Below are positions 16,519 to 25,024 of a stretch of DNA of 51,712 nt, piece after piece. Each line of letters opens with the position of its first letter. Position 1 is the first letter of the stretch. The notes under the pieces were generated by a model. That model ran no database searches. It had not been told where the DNA came from and saw only the letters and a list, made by a program, of their open reading frames with translations. Source of the stretch: Phycisphaerales bacterium (GTDB taxonomy: Bacteria; Planctomycetota; Phycisphaerae; Phycisphaerales; UBA1924); NCBI GenBank assembly GCA_022843565.1, contig JALHNK010000004.1:1-51712 (forward strand), given 5' to 3'. The translations under genes and the position numbers were made by a program.

Positions 16519-17691
16519 TCACGCGATCTTCGCGTTGGATCCGGTCGCGGGCGAGCCGAGGTTGGGGGTTGCGGCTGGCGCGAGGTCATCGTGCTGGATC
16601 GGCGCGTCGGGGGCGACTGCGCGGGTGGTGCGCCGGCCGAGCACGCTAGCCAGCTCAAACGGCGCGATGCCGCCGCCGGGGCGTTTGAAGCACACATCCG
16701 CCGGCACGACGACCTGACCGGGAGCGATGGCGCGGGCCGCCACGATGGACTGGCGCGAGACGCTTCGGACATCGCGCTCGATATCCAGGACGCGCTTGAT
16801 CCGCTCGAAGGGGGCGATCTCGCGCATGACGCCGTCGTCGAAGCGCTGATGGCGCTCGTCGATTGCGCGGGCACCGGTTGATCGCGCCCGCTGGAGTGTC
16901 TGCCAGCCCAGGCGCGCGCCGTCGGCATAGCGGCGCATGGGCAGGGCTTCGAGCGACGCGGCGTGGTCGGGGCCTTGGGCGCCGACGTCGTGGGTGAAGT
17001 GCTTCTCGAGGATGGTCGCGCCCGCCGCGGCGGCGAGCATGCCGCTGCGCTCGCCGGGCGTGTGATCGCTGTAGCCGATCGGACCGTCGAAGAGGTCTGC
17101 AAGAGCCGCGATCCCGCCGAGCTCGGCGGAATCCATCGGCGTCGGATAGCTGCTGACGCACTGGAGAATCGCGGTGCGGTGGCGGGCACCGGAGAGCCAG
17201 CCCAGCGCACGGGTGATCTCGTGTGGCTCGCTGGCACCGGTGGAAATGATCAGCGGCTTGTTCAGGGCGCAGAGCGCTTCAAGCAACGGGCGATGCACGA
17301 TGTCCGGGCTCGCGGTCTTGTACGCGTCCCAGGGCAGCTTGGCGGCCAACGGCACCAGCGGAAGGCTGAAGACGGTGACGATGGCGTGAACACCCAGCGC
17401 GTGCGCCCGCTTCACGCACGCGTCCAGCGCGTCGATCGAGAGCTCCAGCCGGCGCAGCATCTGGATCGGATCACGCTCCCCCGCCTCCGCCTGATACCCC
17501 GCCAGACGCGATGCGCCCGACATCAGCATCTCGGCGCGAAAGTACTGGAACTTCACGGCGTCAACCCCCGCGCTCGCGGCACGCTCCACCAGCTCCAGTG
17601 CACGCTCGGGCGAGCCGTCGTGATTCACGCCCAGCTCGGCGATGACATACGGAGGGTGGTCAGGCGAGATGGGGCGGGAGGAGATGTGCAT
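16519..17691 (-). CDS. nonulosonate (sialic/pseudaminic/legionaminic acid) synthase, NeuB/PseI family
   Basis: Condenses phosphoenolpyruvate with a six-carbon amino sugar to form a nine-carbon acid. 390 residues. VIAELGVNHDGSPERALELV and GVDAVKFQYFRAE are the N-terminal TIM-barrel signatures; PLIISTGASEPHEI, LQCVSSYPTP, GYSDHTPG and TILEKHFTHD are the family blocks. The C-terminal SAF (antifreeze-like) domain is SIVAARAIAPGQVV onward, with FKRPGGGIAP. The start is ATG 17691; a start nine codons upstream would be inside a 6-bp repeat. The gene follows the CMP-synthetase on the same strand. Which of the three acids is made cannot be decided from this sequence. Confidence 0.92.
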   Translation of the reverse strand: MHISSRPISPDHPPYVIAELGVNHDGSPERALELVERAASAGVDAVKFQYFRAEMLMSGASRLAGYQAEAGERDPIQMLRRLELSIDALDACVKRAHALGVHAIVTVFSLPLVPLAAKLPWDAYKTASPDIVHRPLLEALCALNKPLIISTGASEPHEITRALGWLSGARHRTAILQCVSSYPTPMDSAELGGIAALADLFDGPIGYSDHTPGERSGMLAAAAGATILEKHFTHDVGAQGPDHAASLEALPMRRYADGARLGWQTLQRARSTGARAIDERHQRFDDGVMREIAPFERIKRVLDIERDVRSVSRQSIVAARAIAPGQVVVPADVCFKRPGGGIAPFELASVLGRRTTRAVAPDAPIQHDDLAPAATPNLGSPATGSNAKIA

Positions 17692-17706
17692 GGGGAAGGG
17701 CAAGGC

Positions 17707-17742
17707 GAACGTGAACATGAACGTGAACGTGAACGTGAACGT
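17707..17742. repeat. 6-bp tandem array, 6 units of GAACGT
   Basis: GAACGT six times, the second unit being GAACAT, between the CMP-synthetase stop and the NeuB-like start. Confidence 0.9.
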
Positions 17743-17757
17743 GAAAAGGACGCGGAG

Positions 17758-18573
17758 CTAGTTCGGCGTGCGAGACTTGGCCTCGGTTCTGACTTCTGCA
17801 CTTCCACTGGCGACTCGGGACTCGCGACTCGCGACTGTGCCATCGCTCGCGTCAGCGAGCATGGCACCGGCCACGATCAGGTCGATGGGGGTGTCGATGT
17901 CGATGACCGAGCCGTGGGGGTTGATGACGCCGCGGCGGTCTTTGCCGAAGAAGGCGTGCGGGCCGGGCTGCACGCCCGGCACTTCGAGCATCAGCGCCCG
18001 AGCGGTGACGGCGATGATCGCGCCATCGGGGATGAACGCCGGGGGCAGATCCTGCCGCCGGAAGACATTGTGATTCAGCACCTCGCCCTCCCAGGGGCTC
18101 ACCGTGCCCGAGTCGCCATCGACGCGGGCGGTCCACCACGGGTGATGCTTGCCCACGGGTTGATAGCTTTGCACGCTGTCGCAGCCGGTGGATCGCAGCA
18201 TGCCGATCGCGCGATCGATGAGCCCGGTCGGGCGAACGGGCACGTTGGCGTAGAGGATCACGATGTGCTCGGGCGAGTTCGCTGCGCCAGTGCGATCTCG
18301 CACGAGCGTGAGCGCGTGGCGAGCCGCATCGTCGACGGTGGCCCGATCGTGCGCCAGCGACTCGGGCCGATCGATGACGGTGGCGCCGTTCTGGCGAGCG
18401 ATCGTCGCGGCGTGGGGGCAGTCGGTGCTGACGATGATCTCGGTCAGCGAGCGGGCCTGTCGCGCGTGGTCCAGGGTCCACTGGATGCACGGTCGCCCAC
18501 CGACGGGCGCGATGTTCTTCCCCGGCACGCCCTTGGAGCCGGCCCTGGCCAGGATGATCGCGACCGCGCTCAC
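17758..18573 (-). CDS. CMP-nonulosonate synthetase (acylneuraminate cytidylyltransferase, NeuA/PseF family)
   Basis: Activates the nine-carbon acid with CTP. 271 residues. AIILARAGSKGVPGKNIAPVGG is the cytidylyltransferase nucleotide loop; EIIVSTDCPHAATIARQNGA, RPESLAHDRATVDDAARHAL, ILYANVPVRPTGLIDRAI and VIDIDTPIDLIVA complete the family pattern. The GTG start at 18573 overlaps the stop of the preceding Maf-like gene by 4 bases (GTGA), so the two are translationally coupled. The last 27 residues (ASRESRVAS and onward) are outside the fold and encoded by a GACTCGC repeat, so the natural stop may have been overrun by repeat growth. It directly precedes the NeuB-like synthase. Confidence 0.93.
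   Translation of the reverse strand: MSAVAIILARAGSKGVPGKNIAPVGGRPCIQWTLDHARQARSLTEIIVSTDCPHAATIARQNGATVIDRPESLAHDRATVDDAARHALTLVRDRTGAANSPEHIVILYANVPVRPTGLIDRAIGMLRSTGCDSVQSYQPVGKHHPWWTARVDGDSGTVSPWEGEVLNHNVFRRQDLPPAFIPDGAIIAVTARALMLEVPGVQPGPHAFFGKDRRGVINPHGSVIDIDTPIDLIVAGAMLADASDGTVASRESRVASGSAEVRTEAKSRTPN
17812..17836. repeat. 7-bp tandem array of GACTCGC inside the 3-prime end of the CMP-synthetase gene
   Basis: GACTCGG, GACTCGC, GACTCGC and GACT. The same unit occurs at 24695-24740 and at the end of the array at 25712-25800. Confidence 0.8.
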
Positions 18574-21500
18574 GACGCCTCGCTCGTTGCGATCGGCGTG
18601 CGCTCCAGAGCGGCCTCCGCCGTCGGCAGCACGCCACGACCGCGCGCCTCATCAAGCTGCGCAGACCACGCCCAGAGAATGCCACGCTCGGCGATCCGCG
18701 TCGCCATCGCGGCATCGATCCGCAGCGTTGTCATCGCCTCGCGCTGCAGCGCCAATCGCGGCAGCGGGAGCGGCTGGATCCTGGCGTTCGGTGGTGGATT
18801 CTGCATCGGGTCCAGCACGCACCAGCCAGCGAGCATGATCGAGGAATCGACAACCAGCTCGACCTGGGAGTAGACCTCGTCGCGACGGGTCAGGCGAGGC
18901 AGGACGAACGGCACCTGCACGCCGCGCGTCGCGCCATCGGGCTCAGCGCGGAGCGCCAGCAACGCGTCCAGCGCCGCTCGCGACGCGGACATGCCTGCGG
19001 GTCCGGCCTCTGGGAGCAATCGTGCGTGCAGCTCCGCCGAGTCGGCGACGAGATCGATCGAGATCACGTCCGCCAGCGGCTCGGCGGCGTGCGGTACGAG
19101 GCTCTTGGGATCCAGCGTGCCGCGGCTCAGGGTCGAACGCAGGTGTACGCACAAGTGCTCGAACTGGCGGGCGGCCCGCAGCAGGTCTACGAGCGCCGGG
19201 TGATCGCCGAGCGGGTCATTGAGCGTCAGCGTCGGCGGCCCGCCGATGCGGTCTGTCGCCGTGAGCGCGCCGAACTCGTTGATCAGCGCCATCGCGATGC
19301 TCGCGTCCACGCGCGCCGCGGAGCGGTCGGTCCCCGAGAGCGTGATCGCCAGATGTCGCGGCGAGGTCGGCGGGTGAGCGGTCGCATCGCGTGCCAGCAC
19401 GCGGGCCAACTCCTGGCCCTCGGCGCCCGCCGGGTCCAGCCCCGCGGCGATGAGCGCGGCGCAGAGTCGCCGGCCTTGCTCCGGCGTGTCGGCGATGCAG
19501 CGCAGCGGCAGGTCGCGCAGGGCGGGGGAGACCTGGACGCAGACGCTCTTGGCGATCATGTCTGCCAGCGGCACGATCGGCACGTACGCGAGCATCCCGC
19601 CGATCGATGCGTGGACGCCGGCGGTCAGCGAGTTGCGATGGAGCTGCGCGGAGATCTCAACATCGAGTACGCAACCGGCGAGCCCCGGCGCCGCTTGCGA
19701 GAACGCTACCCGATGGGCCCGTGGATCTTCGTGGTATCGCTCGATGAGCTGGTCGCACGCCGTGGGGTCAACGAAGCACCAGTCGCTGGCGACCAGGAGC
19801 CCCGCGGCGGCCCCGGTGCTCCGGAGGATGCTGGAGAGTTGGCCGGGTTCGATGAGTTCGTCAAAGACGCTCAGCGGCCCGCCGCGCCAGGAGTGAGAGG
19901 CCAGCGAGCGAAAGGCGCGCACCACGCGCGGGTCGTAGCGCCGAGCGTCGGTGCCGGAGGCGATGAATGTGACGCGGCTGTTGTGTACCAGCGGGCCCGC
20001 CGCAGCTTTGGCCAGATCGGGCGAGGCGGCGACCACGCAGATCCCTCGCGCGCGCCGGACGCGGAGCAGTCGCGTGAGCGTGAGCGAGAGCGCGGTGTGC
20101 CCGGGTGTGATCTCCGCCAGCGGGTCGGTCGGCTGACCGGTGGCGCTGTGCGATTCGCGGAAGAGGACGATGACGTCAACAGCGCTGGCCGGTGCGCCGG
20201 TCGGTGCGCCGCTCTCCATCGCTTCGCCCGCGCCGACATCGCGCGTGATCTTCTGGCCGGTGCGGATCGAGACGCGCGCGTCGCCCAGGATGCGCGTCAG
20301 CGCATCGGCGGCGTCGGCCAGCCAGTTGACGTTCGTCAAGTCTCGCTGCATCTGGCGGCGCTGGACCTCCAGCGGCTCCAGAGTCGTTTCGGTGTGGATC
20401 GCGCGATCGGCGCGAGCGCGATTGAACGCGCCGGTCTGGTTCAACCGCTGCACGATCGAGTACGCCGGCTCCAGCTTGCGGACGCGCTCGGCCAGCGCGT
20501 GCGCCCGGGTGATGAGCCGGTTGACGCGATCCTGGTCGTCGCGATGCTCGATCATCTCAGTCAGCACGCTGGCCGCTTCTCGAGAGAGATCGGCGACGCC
20601 GTGGGCGTTGCGTTGCAGGTCGGCCAGACGATTGAGCAGTTTTTTGGCGCGCGGTGACTCGGCGTTCGGATGACTGGCGGAGGCGGTGGAGGGGGTCGAT
20701 GGAGTGGTGGCGGGCAGGCCGCGGGTCAGTTCGCCAGCGATCGGTGTGGCGTGTGTGTGTCGCTGGATGGCATCGGCGAGGGACATGATGCGGGTATGGA
20801 GCTTGGCGACACCGCCCTCGCTGGCGTCGATGACGGTGAGCCCGGCCTCGGTGTCGCGCTTGAAGTCGCGCTGGAACTGCATGAGGTACGAGTCCATCTG
20901 CTCGTCGCTGTAGATCTCACGCCCGAGCACATCGGTGCGCTTGTGAAGGTGCGAGCGGTGGCGCGCGATGCGTTGCCATTCGTAGTTCTCCAGCGTGTTG
21001 ATCTCACTGAGCTCGCCGGCCCAGACATCGTGGATCGAAGCGCCAGGCGCGTAGTACTGCCCGTCGGTGAAGCCCAGGTCCTGGCCGATGAGGATGGCCG
21101 GGTCGCAGCCGAGCCAGCGGGCCAGCTCGTAGCACAGGTGCGCGACGGTCGCGCCCTGGCGGACGATGCCCATCGGGCGAGAAAGGTCTTTGCCGATGAT
21201 CTCGTCCAGCCAGGTGTCGCCGGTGCAGCGGACGACGCCCGGGAAGGCGCTGGTGACCGCGGGGTTGACCTTCGGCTCCACAACCAGCGTGACGCCCTCG
21301 ACATCCTGCGCGCTGAGGCCCTCGTAGAACCGGGCGCTGATCTCGTGGTAGTCCAGGGCACAGACAAAGTGCGGCTTGATCCCAGCGCGGAGCAGCGGCT
21401 TGAGGACCGTCTGCACCGCGATGATCACGATGCGCTCACGGACCTTCGGGTCGCGCAGGAGGTGCATGTTCCGCCTGAGCGAAGGCCCGGCGGAGACGAC

Positions 21501-22226
21501 GATCGCCGCGCGCCCGGCGCAGACGCCCTTGAGCTCCTCGATCCCGGCGCCGAGCGTGTAGTGGTCCAGGTTCTGCGCGAGGTTGCGGAGCGTGGTCTGC
21601 GTCTGCACCATCGTGGTGGCGACGGTGGTCTGCACCGATTGCATCACCCGCGCGAGCAGGCCCAGGAATCGCGTCGCGTCCTCGCCTAGGCGCGTGGCGC
21701 TGGGCGGGTGTTCGAGCGTGGCCACACCCATGGCCAGCATCGTCTCGATCGGCTGCAGGATCTCGCTGAGATCCGACTCGTTGCTGGCTTCGGTGATCAG
21801 CAGGAGGTTTGTCTGCCGGATCCACGCGCTGTGATCGACGCGCTCGAGCACCGCCCGCAGCAGCGCCGCGTCGGGCTCGTAGACGATGATCACACCGGTG
21901 TGCTTCATCCGGCGGGCCAGCTCGGCGACGTGATAGCCCATGCCGAAGCCGGTCACCACGACGCTGGCGCTGCGCGTGATGTCCACGCGATCGGCGAGCT
22001 TCTTCGCTTCGCTCAGCGGCTGGCGCTTGCTGGCCAGGGCACGATGCACGAGTCCCGAAAGGGTGAACTCGCCGATCGAGGCGCTGGGGACGTGCTCTTG
22101 GGTCTGGACAAAGTCCAGGTCGGTGCGGGCCTGCGCTTGGCTGATCGCCTTGGCCGCGCGGGGCGAGCAGAGCGCAAGCGCCGCCAGGTTGGCGCTGAGT
22201 GGGCTCGTGGTCGTGGTCGTCGTCAT
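18570..22226 (-). CDS. giant Maf-like (DUF115) / SpsF-like / degenerate radical-SAM-like fusion protein
   Basis: 1218 residues. Residues of about 85-130 (VVVTGFGMGYHVAELARRMK, VYEPDAALLRAV) and 225-420 (AAIVVSAGPSLRRNMHLL, FVCALDYHEIS, RQGATVAHLCYELA, LIGQDLGFTDGQYYAPG) match the DUF115/MptE-like domain of Maf proteins, which attach pseudaminic or legionaminic acid to flagellin. About 680-935 (VDVIVLFRES; WRGGPLSVFDELIEP; LLVASDWCFVDPTACD; FSQAAPGLAGCVLD) resembles an SpsF-type nucleotidyltransferase. About 950-1165 (LPRLTRRDEVYSQ, LAGWCVLDP) resembles the radical-SAM half of spiro-SPASM proteins but lacks the CxxxCxxC cluster. The domain calls after 680 are from memory. The ATG at 22226 has AAGGGA nine bases upstream. 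First gene of the NulO operon. Confidence 0.78.
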   Translation of the reverse strand: MTTTTTTSPLSANLAALALCSPRAAKAISQAQARTDLDFVQTQEHVPSASIGEFTLSGLVHRALASKRQPLSEAKKLADRVDITRSASVVVTGFGMGYHVAELARRMKHTGVIIVYEPDAALLRAVLERVDHSAWIRQTNLLLITEASNESDLSEILQPIETMLAMGVATLEHPPSATRLGEDATRFLGLLARVMQSVQTTVATTMVQTQTTLRNLAQNLDHYTLGAGIEELKGVCAGRAAIVVSAGPSLRRNMHLLRDPKVRERIVIIAVQTVLKPLLRAGIKPHFVCALDYHEISARFYEGLSAQDVEGVTLVVEPKVNPAVTSAFPGVVRCTGDTWLDEIIGKDLSRPMGIVRQGATVAHLCYELARWLGCDPAILIGQDLGFTDGQYYAPGASIHDVWAGELSEINTLENYEWQRIARHRSHLHKRTDVLGREIYSDEQMDSYLMQFQRDFKRDTEAGLTVIDASEGGVAKLHTRIMSLADAIQRHTHATPIAGELTRGLPATTPSTPSTASASHPNAESPRAKKLLNRLADLQRNAHGVADLSREAASVLTEMIEHRDDQDRVNRLITRAHALAERVRKLEPAYSIVQRLNQTGAFNRARADRAIHTETTLEPLEVQRRQMQRDLTNVNWLADAADALTRILGDARVSIRTGQKITRDVGAGEAMESGAPTGAPASAVDVIVLFRESHSATGQPTDPLAEITPGHTALSLTLTRLLRVRRARGICVVAASPDLAKAAAGPLVHNSRVTFIASGTDARRYDPRVVRAFRSLASHSWRGGPLSVFDELIEPGQLSSILRSTGAAAGLLVASDWCFVDPTACDQLIERYHEDPRAHRVAFSQAAPGLAGCVLDVEISAQLHRNSLTAGVHASIGGMLAYVPIVPLADMIAKSVCVQVSPALRDLPLRCIADTPEQGRRLCAALIAAGLDPAGAEGQELARVLARDATAHPPTSPRHLAITLSGTDRSAARVDASIAMALINEFGALTATDRIGGPPTLTLNDPLGDHPALVDLLRAARQFEHLCVHLRSTLSRGTLDPKSLVPHAAEPLADVISIDLVADSAELHARLLPEAGPAGMSASRAALDALLALRAEPDGATRGVQVPFVLPRLTRRDEVYSQVELVVDSSIMLAGWCVLDPMQNPPPNARIQPLPLPRLALQREAMTTLRIDAAMATRIAERGILWAWSAQLDEARGRGVLPTAEAALERTPIATSEAS

Positions 22227-22501
22227 GGCGATCCCTTGTTCGTGCGACGGCGGTGACGGTGGCGGTGGCGGCGTGGATCGGGGGCTCGGGCGTAGCGGTG
22301 ACTGAGCTGGCGTGTGGGGCGTGGCACGCGCGGCAACCGCGCCGCACCGCCCCGGAGCGCCCCGGAGCGCCCACGCCCGAGAACTGATCGGCGTTTGCCG
22401 GAGCGCAAGTTGAGCAACCTTGGGACGTCTCGCGTTTTCCCTGTGAACTCCTCGCATCTTCCGATCGCTATTGGAAACTGTTCGGTGCCTGTCACCGTAT
22501 C
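22227..22501. other. divergent intergenic region
   Basis: 275 bases between the Maf-like gene (-) and a membrane-protein gene (+), so it must contain promoters for both. I see a GGTGGC-rich stretch near 22250-22280 but no box pair good enough to name, and no gene. Confidence 0.5.
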
Positions 22502-23248
22502 ATGAAGCATCCCATGGCACACATCGCCTCAGTTTGTTCAATGGCCTTCACCCTCGCTCAGGCTGGATCGAGCGCCGCGGGGCAACGGGGCGGGCCGAGC
22601 GGTGGGCTGGGTCGGTTGCTCAGCGGCGGCAAGGGCGTTCCGGCGCTCGATCCGCCTTCGCAGTTCGAGGAATACCTGTTGGTGTGGCCGTGGCCGGTCG
22701 CCGCGATTCTCATCGCGGTGGGCCTTGTCGGGTTCTTCCTGCTCAACCGAATGGGCAAGCCCGCACGGACGAGTTTGGGCGTCCTGGTTCTCGGTGTCGG
22801 GCTGGGGCTCGCCGTCGTGCTCCTGGCGTCGCTGGTCACGACGACGAGGGAGAAGATCATGATTCGGACGCGAGCGTTCATCGCCGCGGCGGCTCAGGCC
22901 GATCGCGCAGGCGCCGATCCGCTGCTGGCTCCCGACCTGGAGCTCCGCGGCTTGGGGAGCGGTCGCATCATCGATCGCGCCCGGCTGCTGACGATCATCG
23001 ATTCGGACATGAAGACGCGCTGGGTCGTCAAGGAGCACTCGATCGGCACGCTTCGGAGCGTGATCGACGGACCCAACACCGCCCGCTCGCAGGTGGAGGT
23101 GAGCGTGACTCCCCGCGATTTTCCGATGTCGATGGGCAGTTGGTGGCTGCTGCGCTGGCGGATGGACCCCGACGGCACCTGGCGGATCACGTCGATCGAG
23201 CCGCAGCAGATTGATGGCGTCGGCTCGCCTGGGAACGTCGCCTTGTAG
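22502..23248 (+). CDS. membrane protein with C-terminal NTF2-like domain, unknown function
   Basis: 248 residues. After a short hydrophobic N-terminus there are two clear membrane helices, around 65-81 (VAAILIAVGLVGFFLLN) and 90-110 (LGVLVLGVGLGLAVVLLASLV). The remaining 130 residues begin with a long helix (IRTRAFIAAAAQADRAGADPLL) and end with strands (SQVEVSVTP, WWLLRWRMD, WRITSIEPQQI). That order resembles the SnoaL/NTF2-like fold, so the domain probably sits outside the membrane. No catalytic residue is evident. It lies 82 bp upstream of nuoD in the same direction, but I see no functional link. ATG 22502 is used; ATG 22514 is equally possible. Confidence 0.75.
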   Translation: MKHPMAHIASVCSMAFTLAQAGSSAAGQRGGPSGGLGRLLSGGKGVPALDPPSQFEEYLLVWPWPVAAILIAVGLVGFFLLNRMGKPARTSLGVLVLGVGLGLAVVLLASLVTTTREKIMIRTRAFIAAAAQADRAGADPLLAPDLELRGLGSGRIIDRARLLTIIDSDMKTRWVVKEHSIGTLRSVIDGPNTARSQVEVSVTPRDFPMSMGSWWLLRWRMDPDGTWRITSIEPQQIDGVGSPGNVAL

Positions 23249-23330
23249 AACCCCGGGCGGTTGGATCAGCCGCGGCCTTGGACGCTACCATCGCGGTCCT
23301 CTCACCGGATCGTCTATTCACGGAGTTCTC

Positions 23331-24617
23331 ATGCCGTTCACGCTTCGCCCCGACGAGGGCTACGACGTCGATATCGAGAAGGTTGATTACCTGTCGAAGC
23401 ACATCGATACCGGCGAGCGCTGGGTGCTGAACTTCGGCCCGCAGCACCCGGCGACGCACACGACGCTGCGCGTGGTGCTGGAGCTGGATGGCGAGCGGGT
23501 GGTGCGGTGTACGCCGCACATCGGCTACCTGCACTCGGGCTTTGAGAAGCTCGCCGAGCACATGGATTACAACCAGTATGTGACCATTGTCAGCCGGATG
23601 GACTATCTCTCGCCGATCTGCAACGACATCGCCTGGCACCACTCGGTCGAGCACCTGTTTGATGTCGAGATCACGCCCCGGTGCAAGGTTCTGCGGACGA
23701 TCATGTTCGAGCTGGGGCGAATTCAGAATCACATGCTCTGCGTCGCCGCGGCGGGGCTGGACCTTGGCGCGATCACCGCGTTCCTCCTGGGCTTTAACTG
23801 CCGCGAGTCGATCTACGACGTGTGCGACTACGTCTCCGGCCAGCGGTTTCACCCGGACTGGACGCGGGTGGGCGGGCTGATGCAGGACCTGATCGACGAG
23901 GACATGTTCAAGCGGCTCGTGAAGCGGGCGCTGGAAGACAGCCGCAAGGCCCTGGGCGATGTTGAGGGCCTGCTCAACCGCAACCGCATCTTCATGGATC
24001 GCACGCAGGGCATCGGCGTGCTGACCAAGGCCGAGGCGATCTCCTGGTCGCTCACCGGTCCGCTGGCCCGCGCCAGCGGCATCGTCCGCGACGTTCGCAA
24101 GGACAAGCCCTATCTCTGCTACGCCGACAACTGGGATAACAACGGCGCCCCGGCGGTCAAGTTCCAGGTGCCGGTCATGACCGAGGGCGACACCTACGCG
24201 CGATACGTCATCCGCTGTGAAGAGGTGAAGCAGTCGATCAAGATCATCGAGCAGCTCATCGACAACATTCCCGCCGGCCCGGTTGACACGCTGGCCGATG
24301 GCAAAATGGTCAAGCCCGACAAGTCGCAGGTCTATGGCTCGATTGAAGGCCTCATCCAGCACTTCGAGCTCATCATGAGCAACCGCGGCTGGAAGGCCCC
24401 GATCGCTGAGGCGTACTCGTGCGTCGAATCGCCCAACGGCGAGCTGGGCTACTACATCGTCGCCGACGGCGGGCCGCGCCCGTGGCGCGTCAAGGTTCGC
24501 CCGCCGGTGTTTATCAACTACTCCACCATGGCCAAGATGACCGAGGGTCACATGGTCAGCGATGTCGTCGCGATCCTGGGCTCGATCAACGTCGTCGCGG
24601 CGGAACTGGACCGGTAG
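23331..24617 (+). CDS. nuoD: NADH-quinone oxidoreductase subunit D (49-kDa subunit)
   Basis: 428 residues, near the usual length. The 49-kDa subunit sits in the peripheral arm of complex I and forms the quinone pocket together with NuoB. LNFGPQHPATHTTLRVVLELDGE, PHIGYLHSGFEKLAEH, ELGRIQNHML, LTGPLARASG and the final GSINVVAAELDR are family blocks; the His and Tyr of the quinone pocket (HPATH, Y in MDYNQYV) are present. ATG 23331 is preceded by GGAG five bases away. No other nuo gene is adjacent, so this is an orphan nuoD; complex I genes are often dispersed in planctomycetes. Confidence 0.96.
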   Translation: MPFTLRPDEGYDVDIEKVDYLSKHIDTGERWVLNFGPQHPATHTTLRVVLELDGERVVRCTPHIGYLHSGFEKLAEHMDYNQYVTIVSRMDYLSPICNDIAWHHSVEHLFDVEITPRCKVLRTIMFELGRIQNHMLCVAAAGLDLGAITAFLLGFNCRESIYDVCDYVSGQRFHPDWTRVGGLMQDLIDEDMFKRLVKRALEDSRKALGDVEGLLNRNRIFMDRTQGIGVLTKAEAISWSLTGPLARASGIVRDVRKDKPYLCYADNWDNNGAPAVKFQVPVMTEGDTYARYVIRCEEVKQSIKIIEQLIDNIPAGPVDTLADGKMVKPDKSQVYGSIEGLIQHFELIMSNRGWKAPIAEAYSCVESPNGELGYYIVADGGPRPWRVKVRPPVFINYSTMAKMTEGHMVSDVVAILGSINVVAAELDR

Positions 24618-24694
24618 ACATCGAGAATCCGGCGAGTTTCGCGACCGCGAGTCGGTCTCGCGGACGGCCGCGGGTTTCGGCGTTCGGATCTGGC

Positions 24695-24740
24695 GACTCA
24701 GCACTCGCGACTCGCGACTTTGCGGCGCGACTCGCGACTC
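24695..24740. repeat. 7-bp tandem array of GACTCGC with interruptions
   Basis: GACTCAG, CACTCGC, GACTCGC, GACTTTG, a 6-bp break, GACTCGC and GACTC. It is the same unit as at 17812-17836. Confidence 0.75.
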
Positions 24741-24752
24741 AAAAAAGAACCA

Positions 24753-24783
24753 CCCCGAAGCGAGGAGGCGTTTCGCTTCGGGG
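24753..24783. terminator. 11-bp hairpin flanked by A-run, possible terminator
   Basis: CCCCGAAGCGA (24753-24763) pairs with TCGCTTCGGGG (24773-24783). The six-A run at 24741-24746 would be a U-run for minus-strand transcripts; there is no T-run for nuoD transcripts, so on the plus strand it would at most be a barrier to 3-prime exonucleases. Confidence 0.45.
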
Positions 24784-25024
24784 CGTTCGCAGGGGTTGGG
24801 GCTCGGTTGGTCGGCGTCACGGGCACACCGGTCGATCACTCACACACAGAAGATGACATACGCGGGACTGCCTCGCCAACGAACGCGGCGTCCTTTGGGT
24901 CGGTTCGTTGTTACCGGGCGGCGGCTTTGTGGGTTGGAATAGTCAGGAAACCTGCCGCGGCGAAGAACATCGGATATGCTGTAAGCGGCGGTGCATGGCC
25001 GTGCTGCTGAAATGGAGTTCGAGC

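Larger units (their letters stand above)
24618..25024. other. gene-free stretch after nuoD
   Basis: 407 bases between nuoD and the next plus-strand gene. It contains a GACTCGC array (24695-24740) and a strong 11-bp hairpin (24753-24783) next to a run of six A. No protein-like open frame was found. Confidence 0.6.

Noticed and set aside
16963-18873. 636-codon plus-strand open frame
   Set aside because: Runs antisense across three real genes (NeuB-like, CMP-synthetase and the end of the Maf-like gene) and through the GAACGT repeat.
19026-20657. 543-codon plus-strand open frame
   Set aside because: Antisense shadow of the Maf-like fusion gene; composition is atypical and no motif is seen.
23187-24839. 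550-codon minus-strand open frame opposite nuoD
   Set aside because: Antisense shadow of nuoD.
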